This document shows, piece by piece, positions 7,501-15,113 of a stretch of 64,000 bases of DNA. Positions within the stretch are counted from its first letter, which is position 1. Every line of letters begins with the position of its first letter. The stretch is from Bacteroidales bacterium UBA6267 (lineage in GTDB: Bacteria; Bacteroidota; Bacteroidia; Bacteroidales; UBA1556): NCBI GenBank assembly GCA_002440745.1, contig DJVB01000036.1, forward strand, positions 3,460 through 67,459. The letters run 5' to 3'. The notes beneath the pieces are model-generated. The model saw only the letters and a program-made list of their open reading frames with translations. It had not been told where the DNA came from and did no database searches. The position numbers were made by a program, and so were the translations under genes.

Positions 7501-10250
7501 ACACAAATTTGAAGAATTTTGGAAATCTAAAACCGGGGGATTACCAACTCGTTTATTTAGACAAAGACAGCTTCTACTATTCCAAATCCATTCATATTAC
7601 AGCGGATGGAATCAATTATAGATTTTATCAGGACACCACCTTTTTGCCTTATGATTCAATAATGCTGAAAAGGCTTGAGGGGTTCATAATTAATCTTAAC
7701 ACACCAAAACCAAGAGACTTTAAAAGTCATCCAAAAATCATAAAAAACTATCAGGCTACTACTTATAAGAACAGGATGAATATGACCTATTTCAAAGGAA
7801 ATATTTTGGACATCAATTATAATCCTGTGAATAATGCTATTCTGTTTTTAGAAAAAGATGGGATTTTTGTCAGAGGCGCATACACAAATGAAGCAGGTTT
7901 TTTCATTTTTACGGATAGTCTCGAAGGTAATTATCAATTAAAGATTTTAGTCCGGGACAAAACGTTCAATTATTATAATGTATTTATAATCAAGAAATTA
8001 ACAAATGATGTCCGAATTATTTTACCAGAACATATTGGATATAATTTCTATAGATACGCTGATGCAAATGGTTATATTTCTAATGATGAGATTTTTGGTT
8101 CTAATAGCTCTGTTTCATATTCTCCATCCTATATTAACACACAGAAGATGGAGGCTGTTGTTGAAAGTTCTCCTACCTCTTTGTTGGGTTATGTGAGCAA
8201 CTCAATGATCGACTGGACTTTGATGGAACGTGAACCAAACAGAGAACGAGAAGCCACGATTTATGAAGGAAAAATATCCGCAGATAGTATTAGTGGTTTT
8301 AAGGCGGAAGAAAAATCGAGATTCGACAATTTAATCAACGACAAAAAGAGTAATAGAATCCGATCCGAATTTAGAGATTATGGCTTTTTTGTACCTAATT
8401 TACTTACCAATAAAAAAGGTGAAGCTTATTTTACAGTTCAATTCCCCGATAATCAAACTCTATGGAAAACCTATTTTCCTGCCGTGGATTATAAACGTAA
8501 CACAGGTTTGCTAGAAGTTGATATACAGGCATATAAGCCGCTTTCGGCATCAATTTCCCTACCTAACTTTCTGATTCAGGGCGATATTTGTACTGTAAAT
8601 GGTAAGATATCGAATTATATAGGTGAAGCCATTGAACTAACTCCGTGGTATAAAGTTGAGAATGATAGTATATCGTTGAAATTAACTGCACCAAAGCATT
8701 TTGAGGTTTTTCCTAATAATATTTCATTCCAAAATTTGGGTAAAAAAGAGATTACTTTCGGATTCAAAACACAGACCGGATATTTAGATGCTGAACTGAG
8801 AACAATACCTGTTTTGGTAAATGGAATTGAAGTCTCTACCAGTGAGCATTTTTATGCCAAAAACGATTTTGTCATTACGTATAAGGCCAATAGCAGTTTA
8901 TTATCCAGAACTGTTTTTATCACTAATAATCAATTAGATGTGTTGATGGAGGAGATTGATTATTTGAAAAACTACGGCTACGGTTGCAATGAACAAAACG
9001 CTTCAAAAATCAGAGCGCTTCTTGCCGAAAAATCAATTAAGAGGGCTTTGGATTTGCCTTTTGAAAATGAAAAAACCATAAAAGCTATCATCTCAAAACT
9101 CGAAAAAACCCAAAATGATGATGGCAGTTGGGGTTGGTGGAATAAGGGCAATCAAGCTGAAATTTGGATGACGATTTACATAGCAGATGCCATGAATTTA
9201 GCCATCAAAGCAGGATATAGCAGCAGCTCAATTTTTAATGCATTAGCATATTTGGATAGTAATTTAAATGCGATGAATGTCAGTGACAGACTTTATGCAA
9301 TTGATATTTTGTGCAATTATAATTCACCTGAAAAGTATAAGTCTTATGTGCTTAAAGCAGAAAAAATGAATCTGAGTTATATCGATAAATTCAGACTGAT
9401 AAGCATTAAGCAGAAATCGGGACTACCCTACTCCATTCAAGAAATTATCCAATCGAATAGTCGTGATAAATATGGAATTTATTGGGGAGAAAATGTGATG
9501 AATTTTAAAGTTAATATCATACAAACCAGTAGTTTAGCATATAATATTTTAAAAAGAGAAAAGGGAAATCATCAAGTAATGCTTGAAGAAACCCGAAACT
9601 ATTTCTTAACTCATCTTTCAAAAAACAGAAATACCATTGAAAGAGCCGTTTTATTGCAAGATATCACCGACGATATAATTGCCAATAACAGCATCAAAAA
9701 CGAAATTCGATCTGATTTAAAAATCAATGGAAAGCTTATGGCACAGGAGTTTCCAATTTATTTGACTTTCAAAAACACCGAGGATATCTACATCGAAAAA
9801 ACAGGAGCGCCATTGCAAATATCAGTTTATGAGACCTCCATACAAAATCCGGCAATGAAAGTGGATACTCTGTTCGAGGTGAGCTCCGTTTTCAGAAAAG
9901 CAAGCGATACGATTACATCCATAAAATTGGGAGAAAGTTTCCGGCATTTTGGCCAATACATCGTAAAAAAGGATGCTGAATTTACGATGCTTGAAATTCC
10001 AATTCCTGCGGGAGCAGTGTTTATCAATAAAAATGTCTCAAAACTGCCTTATGAAATAAATCGTGAATATCATCATGATAAGGTGGTGGTGTTTTTTAGA
10101 AATCTCCCAAAAGGAACATACTATTTTAGTATTGACTTGCAAAGCAGATATGCCGGTGAGTTCAACGTGATTCCCACAAAAATATCATTGATGTATTTTC
10201 CGGATGTTTTTGGGTTTAGTAATAGTATGGTGTTTAGGATATTAGAGTAG
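4599..10250 (+). CDS. Alpha-2-macroglobulin family protein with thioester
   Basis: Bacterial alpha-2-macroglobulins are large periplasmic or surface proteins that trap attacking proteases through a bait region and an internal thioester. The product is about 1883 residues. ATG 4599 begins a signal peptide (MKLTKYAVISLIFIFIVKLSNSQ), so I prefer it to the in-frame TTG at 4581. In order: signal peptide, macroglobulin-like beta domains (MG2 near residues 200-300), a carboxypeptidase-regulatory-like beta sandwich (about 1063-1145), the A2M core with FFVPNLLTNKKGEAYFTVQ (about 1260-1345), then the thioester motif YGCNEQN (Cys near 1463) opening a helical thioester domain with SWGWWNKGNQAEIWMT. The motif keeps GCxEQ. 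No pbpC neighbour is present. The sequence looks more AT-rich than neighbouring core genes. Confidence 0.88.
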   Translation: MKLTKYAVISLIFIFIVKLSNSQSLLKSQNGTDFTYIYKLDNKSALEILKTNQIKDSPKYFTNLVDSFPNSKPNNYMERLEPGQYILYKAQGRIIYFNLLEISDVIVKVNGLNSKNNIYVYDLKGEPITNNIKLYNQKDEEIPRNEKLKCWTLANINKEVQYFYIINDSALTYYKLQRNKIVPTKNYNRRSHSTILPGYFVLNQPAYKKNDSLIFKAFLLKRNGKPYNKTVSLKIFDQKIGKYNLIKDLKPLSRGAYTYAFQIPDSFNLDSYYQIYLTNKRGNVLKDKSFKVENYQIKNATYEARMEKNYFYRGEPVYLHLSCFDVNDLPMADTKISVNIRISEIQDFMEDSMFIPYSWQSTSYWSMDLYSDPSGNTEILLPDSLFLNAKMRFYANIKFINADGESSEKNLNFNFDPQKERYLFYQVDDSIQAIYLENSIIKPKPARIVSYYTKMLEEKQVTLPYTFHIEEFPKYYSLFEDSIHKATIFPKTATVDLVKFDGYRNYDSLVLNLINNAGVNVSYWVYQKDKLLFEGNSVDFSIKEAIKGGKPVDIIYTYRLAGEKYTFVQSFHHKKKSLKVESNIPRKIFPGQEVVVKMNVKNHKGKNRKNVNLAAYSINAKVEGIESPDMPYFGKTKTGQFYTHKTYLSKVNINVQKTIDTNYLNWLNLRNTAYYNFTYSKEGYAIQYDSIESDATEFAPYLIADGHLLSITEIYIDQELAFFDKSYFTQPYSLRVKPGMHSVVLRSRNEFITIKDVVFKEGFKLFLSIEKDSVYKFSTMEYSKAKPEYLEEEKEQIKKNLLVFNNKMTKLFYVAQENQIIKSTNYYANRSRGYTIIGPLKPGKVKVISSSLDTLEFFFQPGYVYYFTDTLITQNKDYNNQISNWIFSSRIAYQMTFKGADRAILISKPKEKIKITAKPKLNPYIRNYDKSNELKTHGALIVKFLSPRKIIRTWMVNTTDSINSKYYNTNLKNFGNLKPGDYQLVYLDKDSFYYSKSIHITADGINYRFYQDTTFLPYDSIMLKRLEGFIINLNTPKPRDFKSHPKIIKNYQATTYKNRMNMTYFKGNILDINYNPVNNAILFLEKDGIFVRGAYTNEAGFFIFTDSLEGNYQLKILVRDKTFNYYNVFIIKKLTNDVRIILPEHIGYNFYRYADANGYISNDEIFGSNSSVSYSPSYINTQKMEAVVESSPTSLLGYVSNSMIDWTLMEREPNREREATIYEGKISADSISGFKAEEKSRFDNLINDKKSNRIRSEFRDYGFFVPNLLTNKKGEAYFTVQFPDNQTLWKTYFPAVDYKRNTGLLEVDIQAYKPLSASISLPNFLIQGDICTVNGKISNYIGEAIELTPWYKVENDSISLKLTAPKHFEVFPNNISFQNLGKKEITFGFKTQTGYLDAELRTIPVLVNGIEVSTSEHFYAKNDFVITYKANSSLLSRTVFITNNQLDVLMEEIDYLKNYGYGCNEQNASKIRALLAEKSIKRALDLPFENEKTIKAIISKLEKTQNDDGSWGWWNKGNQAEIWMTIYIADAMNLAIKAGYSSSSIFNALAYLDSNLNAMNVSDRLYAIDILCNYNSPEKYKSYVLKAEKMNLSYIDKFRLISIKQKSGLPYSIQEIIQSNSRDKYGIYWGENVMNFKVNIIQTSSLAYNILKREKGNHQVMLEETRNYFLTHLSKNRNTIERAVLLQDITDDIIANNSIKNEIRSDLKINGKLMAQEFPIYLTFKNTEDIYIEKTGAPLQISVYETSIQNPAMKVDTLFEVSSVFRKASDTITSIKLGESFRHFGQYIVKKDAEFTMLEIPIPAGAVFINKNVSKLPYEINREYHHDKVVVFFRNLPKGTYYFSIDLQSRYAGEFNVIPTKISLMYFPDVFGFSNSMVFRILE

Positions 10251-10466
10251 ATTTCATAGGCTAAAGATTGGTTCTAAATCCAGTACATTTGTGGAGTTAG
10301 ATTTTTTTGAAGCTCGTTGCGAAGATAAAATCCTGCAATAAAATTTGGATTTAAATATCCTCAATTGATGTCTTCAATTTTCTTAGTAATTATTCGACAA
10401 AAGTATCGGAATATTATACTTTTCTCAAATTATTCTACGCCTCAGGGAAGATTCACTCTTCTCCTC

Positions 10467-12230
10467 TCACCCTTTCTCCATCCAGTCGCCGTTTTCTTTG
10501 ATGAGCTCAATAAGCTCTGCAACAGCATTATCCTGAGGTACATTTTTGCGAATCACCTCTCTTCCTTTGTAGAGGTTGATATGTCCAGGTGCGGAGCCAA
10601 CATAACCGTAATCGGCATCGGCCATTTCGCCCGGTCCGTTTACTATGCAACCCATGATACCTATTTTCAAGCCTGTCAGATGACCGGTTGCTGCTTTGAT
10701 GCGAGAGGTAGCTTCCTGCAAATCGAATAAGGTGCGACCGCATGACGGGCAACTGATAAAGTCGGTGCGGCTGAATCGTGTGCGGCTTGCCTGCAAAAGC
10801 GATAACCCAAAATTATTGAGGTATTCGCGGTCGAAATGCGGATTCTCTACCCAGATTCCATCAGCTAAACCATCGATAAAAGCACCGCCCATATCCATCG
10901 AGGCACGAACGATAAACCGCTCTTTATTGGGCTCGTCGTAATGCCTTTTCACAATCACAGGCCATTTTATGTTGTTGTCAATCAAATAGATAAACATCCT
11001 GCGAATTTCTGTAGCCCAATTGTTATTCTCTGAGGTGAAAAGCATCACCATGGGCTTCTTATTGGTTTTCAAAAATGGTAGTGAAGCTTTTAAAGATGCA
11101 ATATCGAATTGAACAAAATTGAAACTTTCGCTCAAATAACTCTCTAGATTCTCATCGGCATGGATAATGTCATATTTTTTATGAAGCACTTTTAATTCAT
11201 ATTCGCTCACAATTTCCACATCATAACCAATGACGGCAGGCACATTTTTTCCTCCGAAAATCTTCACCTGATTCACTTCTCTCTTGGCGTAATCATAGGG
11301 ATTCAAAGGCCATTTCTCAACAGGGTCGATGGCCGGATGATTGCCAAAGGTGGCAGCATAATCCACAATCTCGCGGGCTATAGGAATCTCATTTTCAGGC
11401 TCATCGGTAAGTGATACCCGAATGGTATCGCCGATGCCGTCGTACAATAAAGCCCCATTTCCGGCTGCTGATTTGATGATGCCGTCTTCCTCATTTCCGG
11501 CTTCGGTAACGCCAAGATGTATGGGAAAATGCATATTTTCCTCAGCCATTCGATGTACCAAAAGCCGATATGCATACACCATCACCCGAATATTGCTGGC
11601 TTTCATGGAAACTACAATATCGAAGTAGTTCATTTCTACTGCCATACGAAGGTATTCCATAGCTGCTTCTACCATGCCTTCGGGGGTGTCGCCGTGCCGA
11701 CTCATAATCCGCTGCGACAGGCTTCCGTGGTTCGACCCGATGCGCATAGCAACCTTGTTTTCTTTAGAGTATTCAACCAATGGAGCAAATTTCTCCCTGA
11801 TTTTCTGCAATGCCTCTGCATATTCATCCTCAGTGTATTCTACCTTGGTTTTGTTGGCTTCTGCAAAATTTCCTGGATTTATACGCACTTTTTCAACCCA
11901 TCGTGCTGCTTCCATAGCTGCCCCGGGATTGAAATGAATGTCGGCGACTAATGGCTGATTATAGCCTCGAGCCTCGAGTCCGGCTTTTATATTTCGCAGA
12001 TTTTCAGCATCTTTAGCTGTGGGAGCAGTTAGGCGAACCAAATGCGCTCCGGCTTCAATGATGCGTATGCTCTGCTCAATGTTGCCCTCGGTTTCCAAAG
12101 GTCTGAAATTGGTCATCGACTGTAAAGCGATGGGCTTATCACCACCGATGGTCAGGTTGCCAATATGCACTTCCTGAGTGGGCCGGCGATGAAATTCGGT
12201 GAAACTGCTACAATATTTTGTCTTATCCAT
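10467..12230 (-). CDS. ispG: 4-hydroxy-3-methylbut-2-en-1-yl diphosphate synthase (large form)
   Basis: IspG converts methylerythritol cyclodiphosphate to HMBPP, the next-to-last step of the MEP isoprenoid pathway, with a [4Fe-4S] cluster. The protein (about 587 residues) is the large form found in Bacteroidota, Chlamydiae and plants, in which an extra domain lies between the TIM barrel (residues about 1-280) and the C-terminal Fe-S domain. The cluster ligands are visible in SCPSCGRT and GIMGCIVNGPGEMADADYG. I take ATG 12230 (MDKTKYC) because it overlaps the upstream nitrilase stop by 8 bases; a longer frame to 12299 would run deep into that gene. It is the last gene of a three-gene overlapping unit. 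Confidence 0.95.
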   Translation of the reverse strand: MDKTKYCSSFTEFHRRPTQEVHIGNLTIGGDKPIALQSMTNFRPLETEGNIEQSIRIIEAGAHLVRLTAPTAKDAENLRNIKAGLEARGYNQPLVADIHFNPGAAMEAARWVEKVRINPGNFAEANKTKVEYTEDEYAEALQKIREKFAPLVEYSKENKVAMRIGSNHGSLSQRIMSRHGDTPEGMVEAAMEYLRMAVEMNYFDIVVSMKASNIRVMVYAYRLLVHRMAEENMHFPIHLGVTEAGNEEDGIIKSAAGNGALLYDGIGDTIRVSLTDEPENEIPIAREIVDYAATFGNHPAIDPVEKWPLNPYDYAKREVNQVKIFGGKNVPAVIGYDVEIVSEYELKVLHKKYDIIHADENLESYLSESFNFVQFDIASLKASLPFLKTNKKPMVMLFTSENNNWATEIRRMFIYLIDNNIKWPVIVKRHYDEPNKERFIVRASMDMGGAFIDGLADGIWVENPHFDREYLNNFGLSLLQASRTRFSRTDFISCPSCGRTLFDLQEATSRIKAATGHLTGLKIGIMGCIVNGPGEMADADYGYVGSAPGHINLYKGREVIRKNVPQDNAVAELIELIKENGDWMEKG

Positions 12231-13086
12231 TATAGTCTTTTTGAATTTTTCGATCTTGATATTTTTCTCCTGTTTTATTATTTTGAGCCGAAAGCTCAAT
12301 GTGGAATTTGTCCCAATCTAAGCCTACGGCAAATTTACTTCTGAAATCGGCTAATTCATCATAGCTTAAGGTTGCTGTTTGTATAAATTCTTTTTCATTA
12401 TTTTCATCAAAAACGGGTAAACCTTTGGGGTCGTAAACATTTGAATTGCCCGAGTGAGGAAGTCCGTTTCCATCATTTCCAACACGATTTACGCCCACAA
12501 CCCAAACCTGATTTTCGATGGCACGGGCAGCCAAAAGGGTTTTCCAAACCCGACTCCGAACCGCAGGCCAATTAGCCACTAAAATCAAAAGGTCGTAGTC
12601 GAAATTTTGTCCGTCGAAATTGTTTTTTGCCCAAACGGGAAAGCGCAAGTCGTAGCAAATCAGAAAGTTAATCTTCCATCCTTTGTAGCTGAGCAGAAGT
12701 TGATTTTCGCCTTGGTCGAAGTGCATATCTTCGTTTCCCATCCGGAAAAGGTGGCGCTTGTCGTAGTATTGATAGCTTCCATCGGGCTCCACAATATAAA
12801 GTCGGTTGTAATGATTTCCGTTTTCCACGACCATAAAACTACCGGTGAGGGCAAATTGATGGGTAGCTGCCTGCTCTTGCATCCATGATAAGGTTGTAGA
12901 AGTTTCAGCTTTTTCGGCAAAAACTTCGGGCTTCATACTAAAACCGGTATTAAACATCTCGGGCAGCACAACTATGTCGGTGTCGGTGTCGATTTTGTGA
13001 AGTTTGTCCTCAAACCGATTGAGGTTAGCCTCCTTATTTTCCCAAATCAGGTCGGCTTGCACAAGTGTAATCTTTAAATCTTGCAT
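12223..13086 (-). CDS. Nitrilase-superfamily amidohydrolase, YafV/omega-amidase type
   Basis: Carbon-nitrogen hydrolase of 287 residues with the complete Glu-Lys-Cys triad: E43 in LPEMFNTGF, K110 in YDKRHLF and C144 in LICYDLRFPVW. The DLRFPVW and NRVGNDGNGLPHSG blocks point to the omega-amidase (YafV/Nit2) branch, which hydrolyses alpha-ketoglutaramate or alpha-ketosuccinamate. It overlaps the upstream aminotransferase by 13 bases and the downstream ispG by 8. Pairing with a methionine/glutamine transaminase fits the known route in which transamination with glutamine yields alpha-ketoglutaramate that omega-amidase removes, driving methionine salvage. The pairing supports the role; the substrate has not been shown. 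Confidence 0.88.
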   Translation of the reverse strand: MQDLKITLVQADLIWENKEANLNRFEDKLHKIDTDTDIVVLPEMFNTGFSMKPEVFAEKAETSTTLSWMQEQAATHQFALTGSFMVVENGNHYNRLYIVEPDGSYQYYDKRHLFRMGNEDMHFDQGENQLLLSYKGWKINFLICYDLRFPVWAKNNFDGQNFDYDLLILVANWPAVRSRVWKTLLAARAIENQVWVVGVNRVGNDGNGLPHSGNSNVYDPKGLPVFDENNEKEFIQTATLSYDELADFRSKFAVGLDWDKFHIELSAQNNKTGEKYQDRKIQKDYNG

Positions 13087-14228
13087 AATTTTTCGGCGGC
13101 TTCAATTAAGGTTTTGTCGTTTTTAGCAAAGCAAATACGGATGCATTTTTCATCAAACTTGTCGGAATAGAAGTAGGAAAGAGGGATAGCGGCAACTTTA
13201 TGCTCACGCGCCAACCAAACCACAAACTCCATATCACTCATATCACTGATTTCGGAATAGCTAAACATCTGGAAATAAGTGCCATGAGATGTAATGGGCT
13301 TCAATCGGGAACCTTGCATCAGGTTGATGAAATAGTCTCTTTTTTGCTGATAAAACTCACTCACATGAATATAGTTTTCAGGCTCTTCCATATATTCGGC
13401 TATTCCTAACTGCATCGGATGATTTCCGGCAAAGACCACATTTTGATGTATCTTCCTAAACTCATGCATCATTTTTTCAGGAGCAATGCAAAAGCCTACT
13501 TTCCAACCGGTTACGTGAAAAGTTTTCCCGAAAGAGCCAATCAGAAAACTGCGGGCTGCTAATTGGGGAAAACGACAAACCGATTGATGCTGAAGGCCGT
13601 CGAAAATGATGTGCTCATAAACCTCATCACTCACTACCGTGATATTTGTTCCATTGGTAAGTTGTTGAAGTTGAAGCATATCCTCTTCAAGAAAAACTGC
13701 CGAAGTAGGATTATGAGGTGTATTGATGATAATCATGGAAGTTTTTTCGGTAATCAAACCGGCAAACTCATTCCAGTCGATGCGATATTCGGGAGCTTTG
13801 AGTTTGATGGGAACCGAAACGGCACCGTACATTTCGATGGCAGGGTGATAGATATCGAAGGCAGGTTCCACCACAATCACTTCATCACCGGGCCTTACAA
13901 CCGTGGCAATGGCTGTGTAGATGGCCTGTGTAGCTCCGCTGGTAATGGTAATTTCGTTCACCGCGTCGTAATCCACATGGTGCATGAGCTTGAATGAATT
14001 GCTTACCACCTGACGCAACCTCAACGCACCTTGCATCGGTGCATATTGGTTGAAACCCTTTTCCATATAGCTGCTAACCAAGCTGATAAGCTTTTTCGAC
14101 ACTTCAAAATCGGGGAAGCCTTGAGCTAAATTGAGCGCCTGATACTCTTGCGCTACCTTATTCATCTCGGTAAAGATGGTCGTAACGGCATTGGGAAGTT
14201 TACTATTTATCTTAATTTTAGAATCCAT
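13074..14228 (-). CDS. Class I/II aminotransferase, methionine (YbdL) type
   Basis: PLP-dependent fold type I aminotransferase of about 384 residues, cytoplasmic. NLAQGFPDF near the start is typical of the glutamine transaminase K / YbdL group. NTPHNPTS and SDEVYEH carry the cofactor-contacting Asn, Asp and Tyr, and GSFGKTFHVTGWKVG contains the PLP lysine. YbdL-type enzymes prefer methionine, His, Phe and Gln as amino donors. ATG 14228 (MDSKIKI) is preferred to a GTG six bases upstream. The 13-base overlap with the omega-amidase-like gene suggests tight coupling in a Gln-dependent keto-acid transamination route. Confidence 0.88.
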   Translation of the reverse strand: MDSKIKINSKLPNAVTTIFTEMNKVAQEYQALNLAQGFPDFEVSKKLISLVSSYMEKGFNQYAPMQGALRLRQVVSNSFKLMHHVDYDAVNEITITSGATQAIYTAIATVVRPGDEVIVVEPAFDIYHPAIEMYGAVSVPIKLKAPEYRIDWNEFAGLITEKTSMIIINTPHNPTSAVFLEEDMLQLQQLTNGTNITVVSDEVYEHIIFDGLQHQSVCRFPQLAARSFLIGSFGKTFHVTGWKVGFCIAPEKMMHEFRKIHQNVVFAGNHPMQLGIAEYMEEPENYIHVSEFYQQKRDYFINLMQGSRLKPITSHGTYFQMFSYSEISDMSDMEFVVWLAREHKVAAIPLSYFYSDKFDEKCIRICFAKNDKTLIEAAEKLCKI

Positions 14229-14301
14229 AATCACAAGTTTGCAGCAAAATTAAGTCATTTGTGAATAACCTTGAAGATGACATTCATACAATACGGCAAT
14301 A

Positions 14302-14384
14302 AAAAAAGGCAACCGTTTTAGCTGCTTTTTGTGGATAAGTTTAGTTGAGGATTAAATCAAATTCATTCCATCGAAAACATCCAT
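14302..14384 (-). repeat. Duplicated 3' end of mdh (distal copy)
   Basis: This 83-base stretch matches 15031-15113 with three mismatches, at a fixed offset of 729 bases. It contains the last ten codons of malate dehydrogenase (MDVFDGMNLI), its stop codon and a weakened copy of the mdh terminator. One mismatch is synonymous (GAC to GAT). The other two fall in the terminator stem and create a mismatch and a wobble. With the second copy it brackets the toxin-antitoxin pair. Confidence 0.9.
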
Positions 14385-14421
14385 ATTTAATTTTTGCAAC
14401 TTGTAAGATACCTTATTATGG

Positions 14422-14721
14422 TTATAATTTTTTAACCCGCTTTTGTATGGTCTTGGGATTTCTACTAGTATGGAATATTCCAAGAATATAGATAACATCT
14501 TCATTTTCAATGAAGAAAATACTAAAAGAAAATCTATCTATTACAACTTTGCGAACATCCTGAAAAACTTTGGGAAATAACTTTGGGTTTGACTTAATCA
14601 TTTCAAATGATAAATCCACAATTTTGGCAAAATCCCATCCTAAACTTTCTTTCTGTAAGTTATAGTATTCGACGCTTTCCTCTAAATCGATGAGAGCAAA
14701 GGGAGAAACCTTGATTTTCAT
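14422..14721 (-). CDS. RelE/ParE-family type II toxin
   Basis: The 99-residue protein begins MKIKVSPFALIDLEESVEYYNLQ, the standard first strand and helix of ParE/RelE toxins, and has the central DVRKVVIDRFSFSIFFI strands followed by VIYILGIFHTSRNP, the usual C-terminal block. ParE-type members inhibit gyrase, whereas RelE-type members cleave ribosome-bound mRNA; the sequence favours the ParE branch but does not settle it. The start codon overlaps the antitoxin stop by one base (TAATG), so expression is coupled. The pair sits inside a direct repeat of the mdh 3' end, a sign of acquisition. Confidence 0.88.
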   Translation of the reverse strand: MKIKVSPFALIDLEESVEYYNLQKESLGWDFAKIVDLSFEMIKSNPKLFPKVFQDVRKVVIDRFSFSIFFIENEDVIYILGIFHTSRNPKTIQKRVKKL

Positions 14722-14960
14722 TACTTTTTGATAAACTTATTCTTTATGCTTTCCCAGTCTTCATATTCATTGTGATGCTTCAAATAATGCTCATACCTAT
14801 CGTTCATTTCCTGATTGATTTCCTCAGAGAAGGATTCTTCTTCTTCGATAATTTGCAAAAAATCGTATTCCTTATCCTCAGCTAATGATTTTAAATAATT
14901 CAAAAGATTCTTAGCTAAAATATTGTCGGAGTTAGTAATTTTTATTGTGTGTGCCTTCAT
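14721..14960 (-). CDS. Antitoxin partner of the ParE-like toxin
   Basis: This acidic protein of about 79 residues has a beta-alpha N-terminus (MKAHTIKITNSDNILAKNLLNYLKSL) and a Glu-rich helical C-terminus (EEEESFSEEINQEM), typical of small antitoxins that wrap the toxin through a charged C-terminal arm. I chose ATG 14960 because a -7 element lies just upstream at 14979-14986; the longer frame starting at 15041 would translate promoter DNA and the mdh terminator. The antitoxin comes first, the usual order for ParDE-like loci. I do not place it in a named antitoxin family. Confidence 0.8.
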   Translation of the reverse strand: MKAHTIKITNSDNILAKNLLNYLKSLAEDKEYDFLQIIEEEESFSEEINQEMNDRYEHYLKHHNEYEDWESIKNKFIKK

Positions 14961-14978
14961 ACATAATAATATTTGGTG

Positions 14979-14986
14979 CAAATATA
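14979..14986 (-). promoter_or_regulatory. -7 promoter element of the toxin-antitoxin operon
   Basis: TATATTTG on the minus strand fits TAnnTTTG, and transcription would begin about 14 bases before the antitoxin ATG. No good -33 element is seen. It indicates that the module carries its own promoter and does not rely on mdh read-through. Confidence 0.5.
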
Positions 14987-15029
14987 TAATTAGAATTGGT
15001 ATAAATGAATCACTAAATAGGTTTAAGAA

Positions 15030-15060
15030 GAAAAAAGGCAACCGTTTTGGCTGCCTTTTG
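15030..15060 (-). terminator. Rho-independent terminator of mdh
   Basis: On the minus strand AAAAGGCAGCC, loop AAAAC, then GGTTGCCTTTT forms an 11-pair stem with one G-U pair and runs into a T-tract. It lies 20 bases after the mdh stop codon. Confidence 0.85.
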
Positions 15061-15113
15061 TGGATAAGTTTAGTTGAGGATTAAATCAAATTCATTCCAT
15101 CGAAAACGTCCAT
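15031..15113 (-). repeat. mdh 3' end and terminator (proximal copy of the direct repeat)
   Basis: This is the functional copy: the last ten codons of mdh, its stop and the intact terminator. It is the partner of 14302-14384 (80 of 83 bases identical), and the two define a 729-base unit holding the toxin-antitoxin pair. Confidence 0.9.

Noticed and set aside
10365..10730. Plus-strand open frame of 121 codons over the ispG 3' end
   Set aside because: It lies antisense to the conserved Fe-S domain of ispG and its product has no recognisable features.
11517..11951. Plus-strand open frame of 144 codons inside ispG
   Set aside because: Antisense shadow of a conserved enzyme; Cys/His/Phe-rich product typical of such shadows.
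12231..12299. N-terminal extension of ispG to an upstream ATG
   Set aside because: The extra residues are Lys/Ile-rich, unlike any IspG, and overlap the nitrilase coding region; ATG 12230 gives a normal start.
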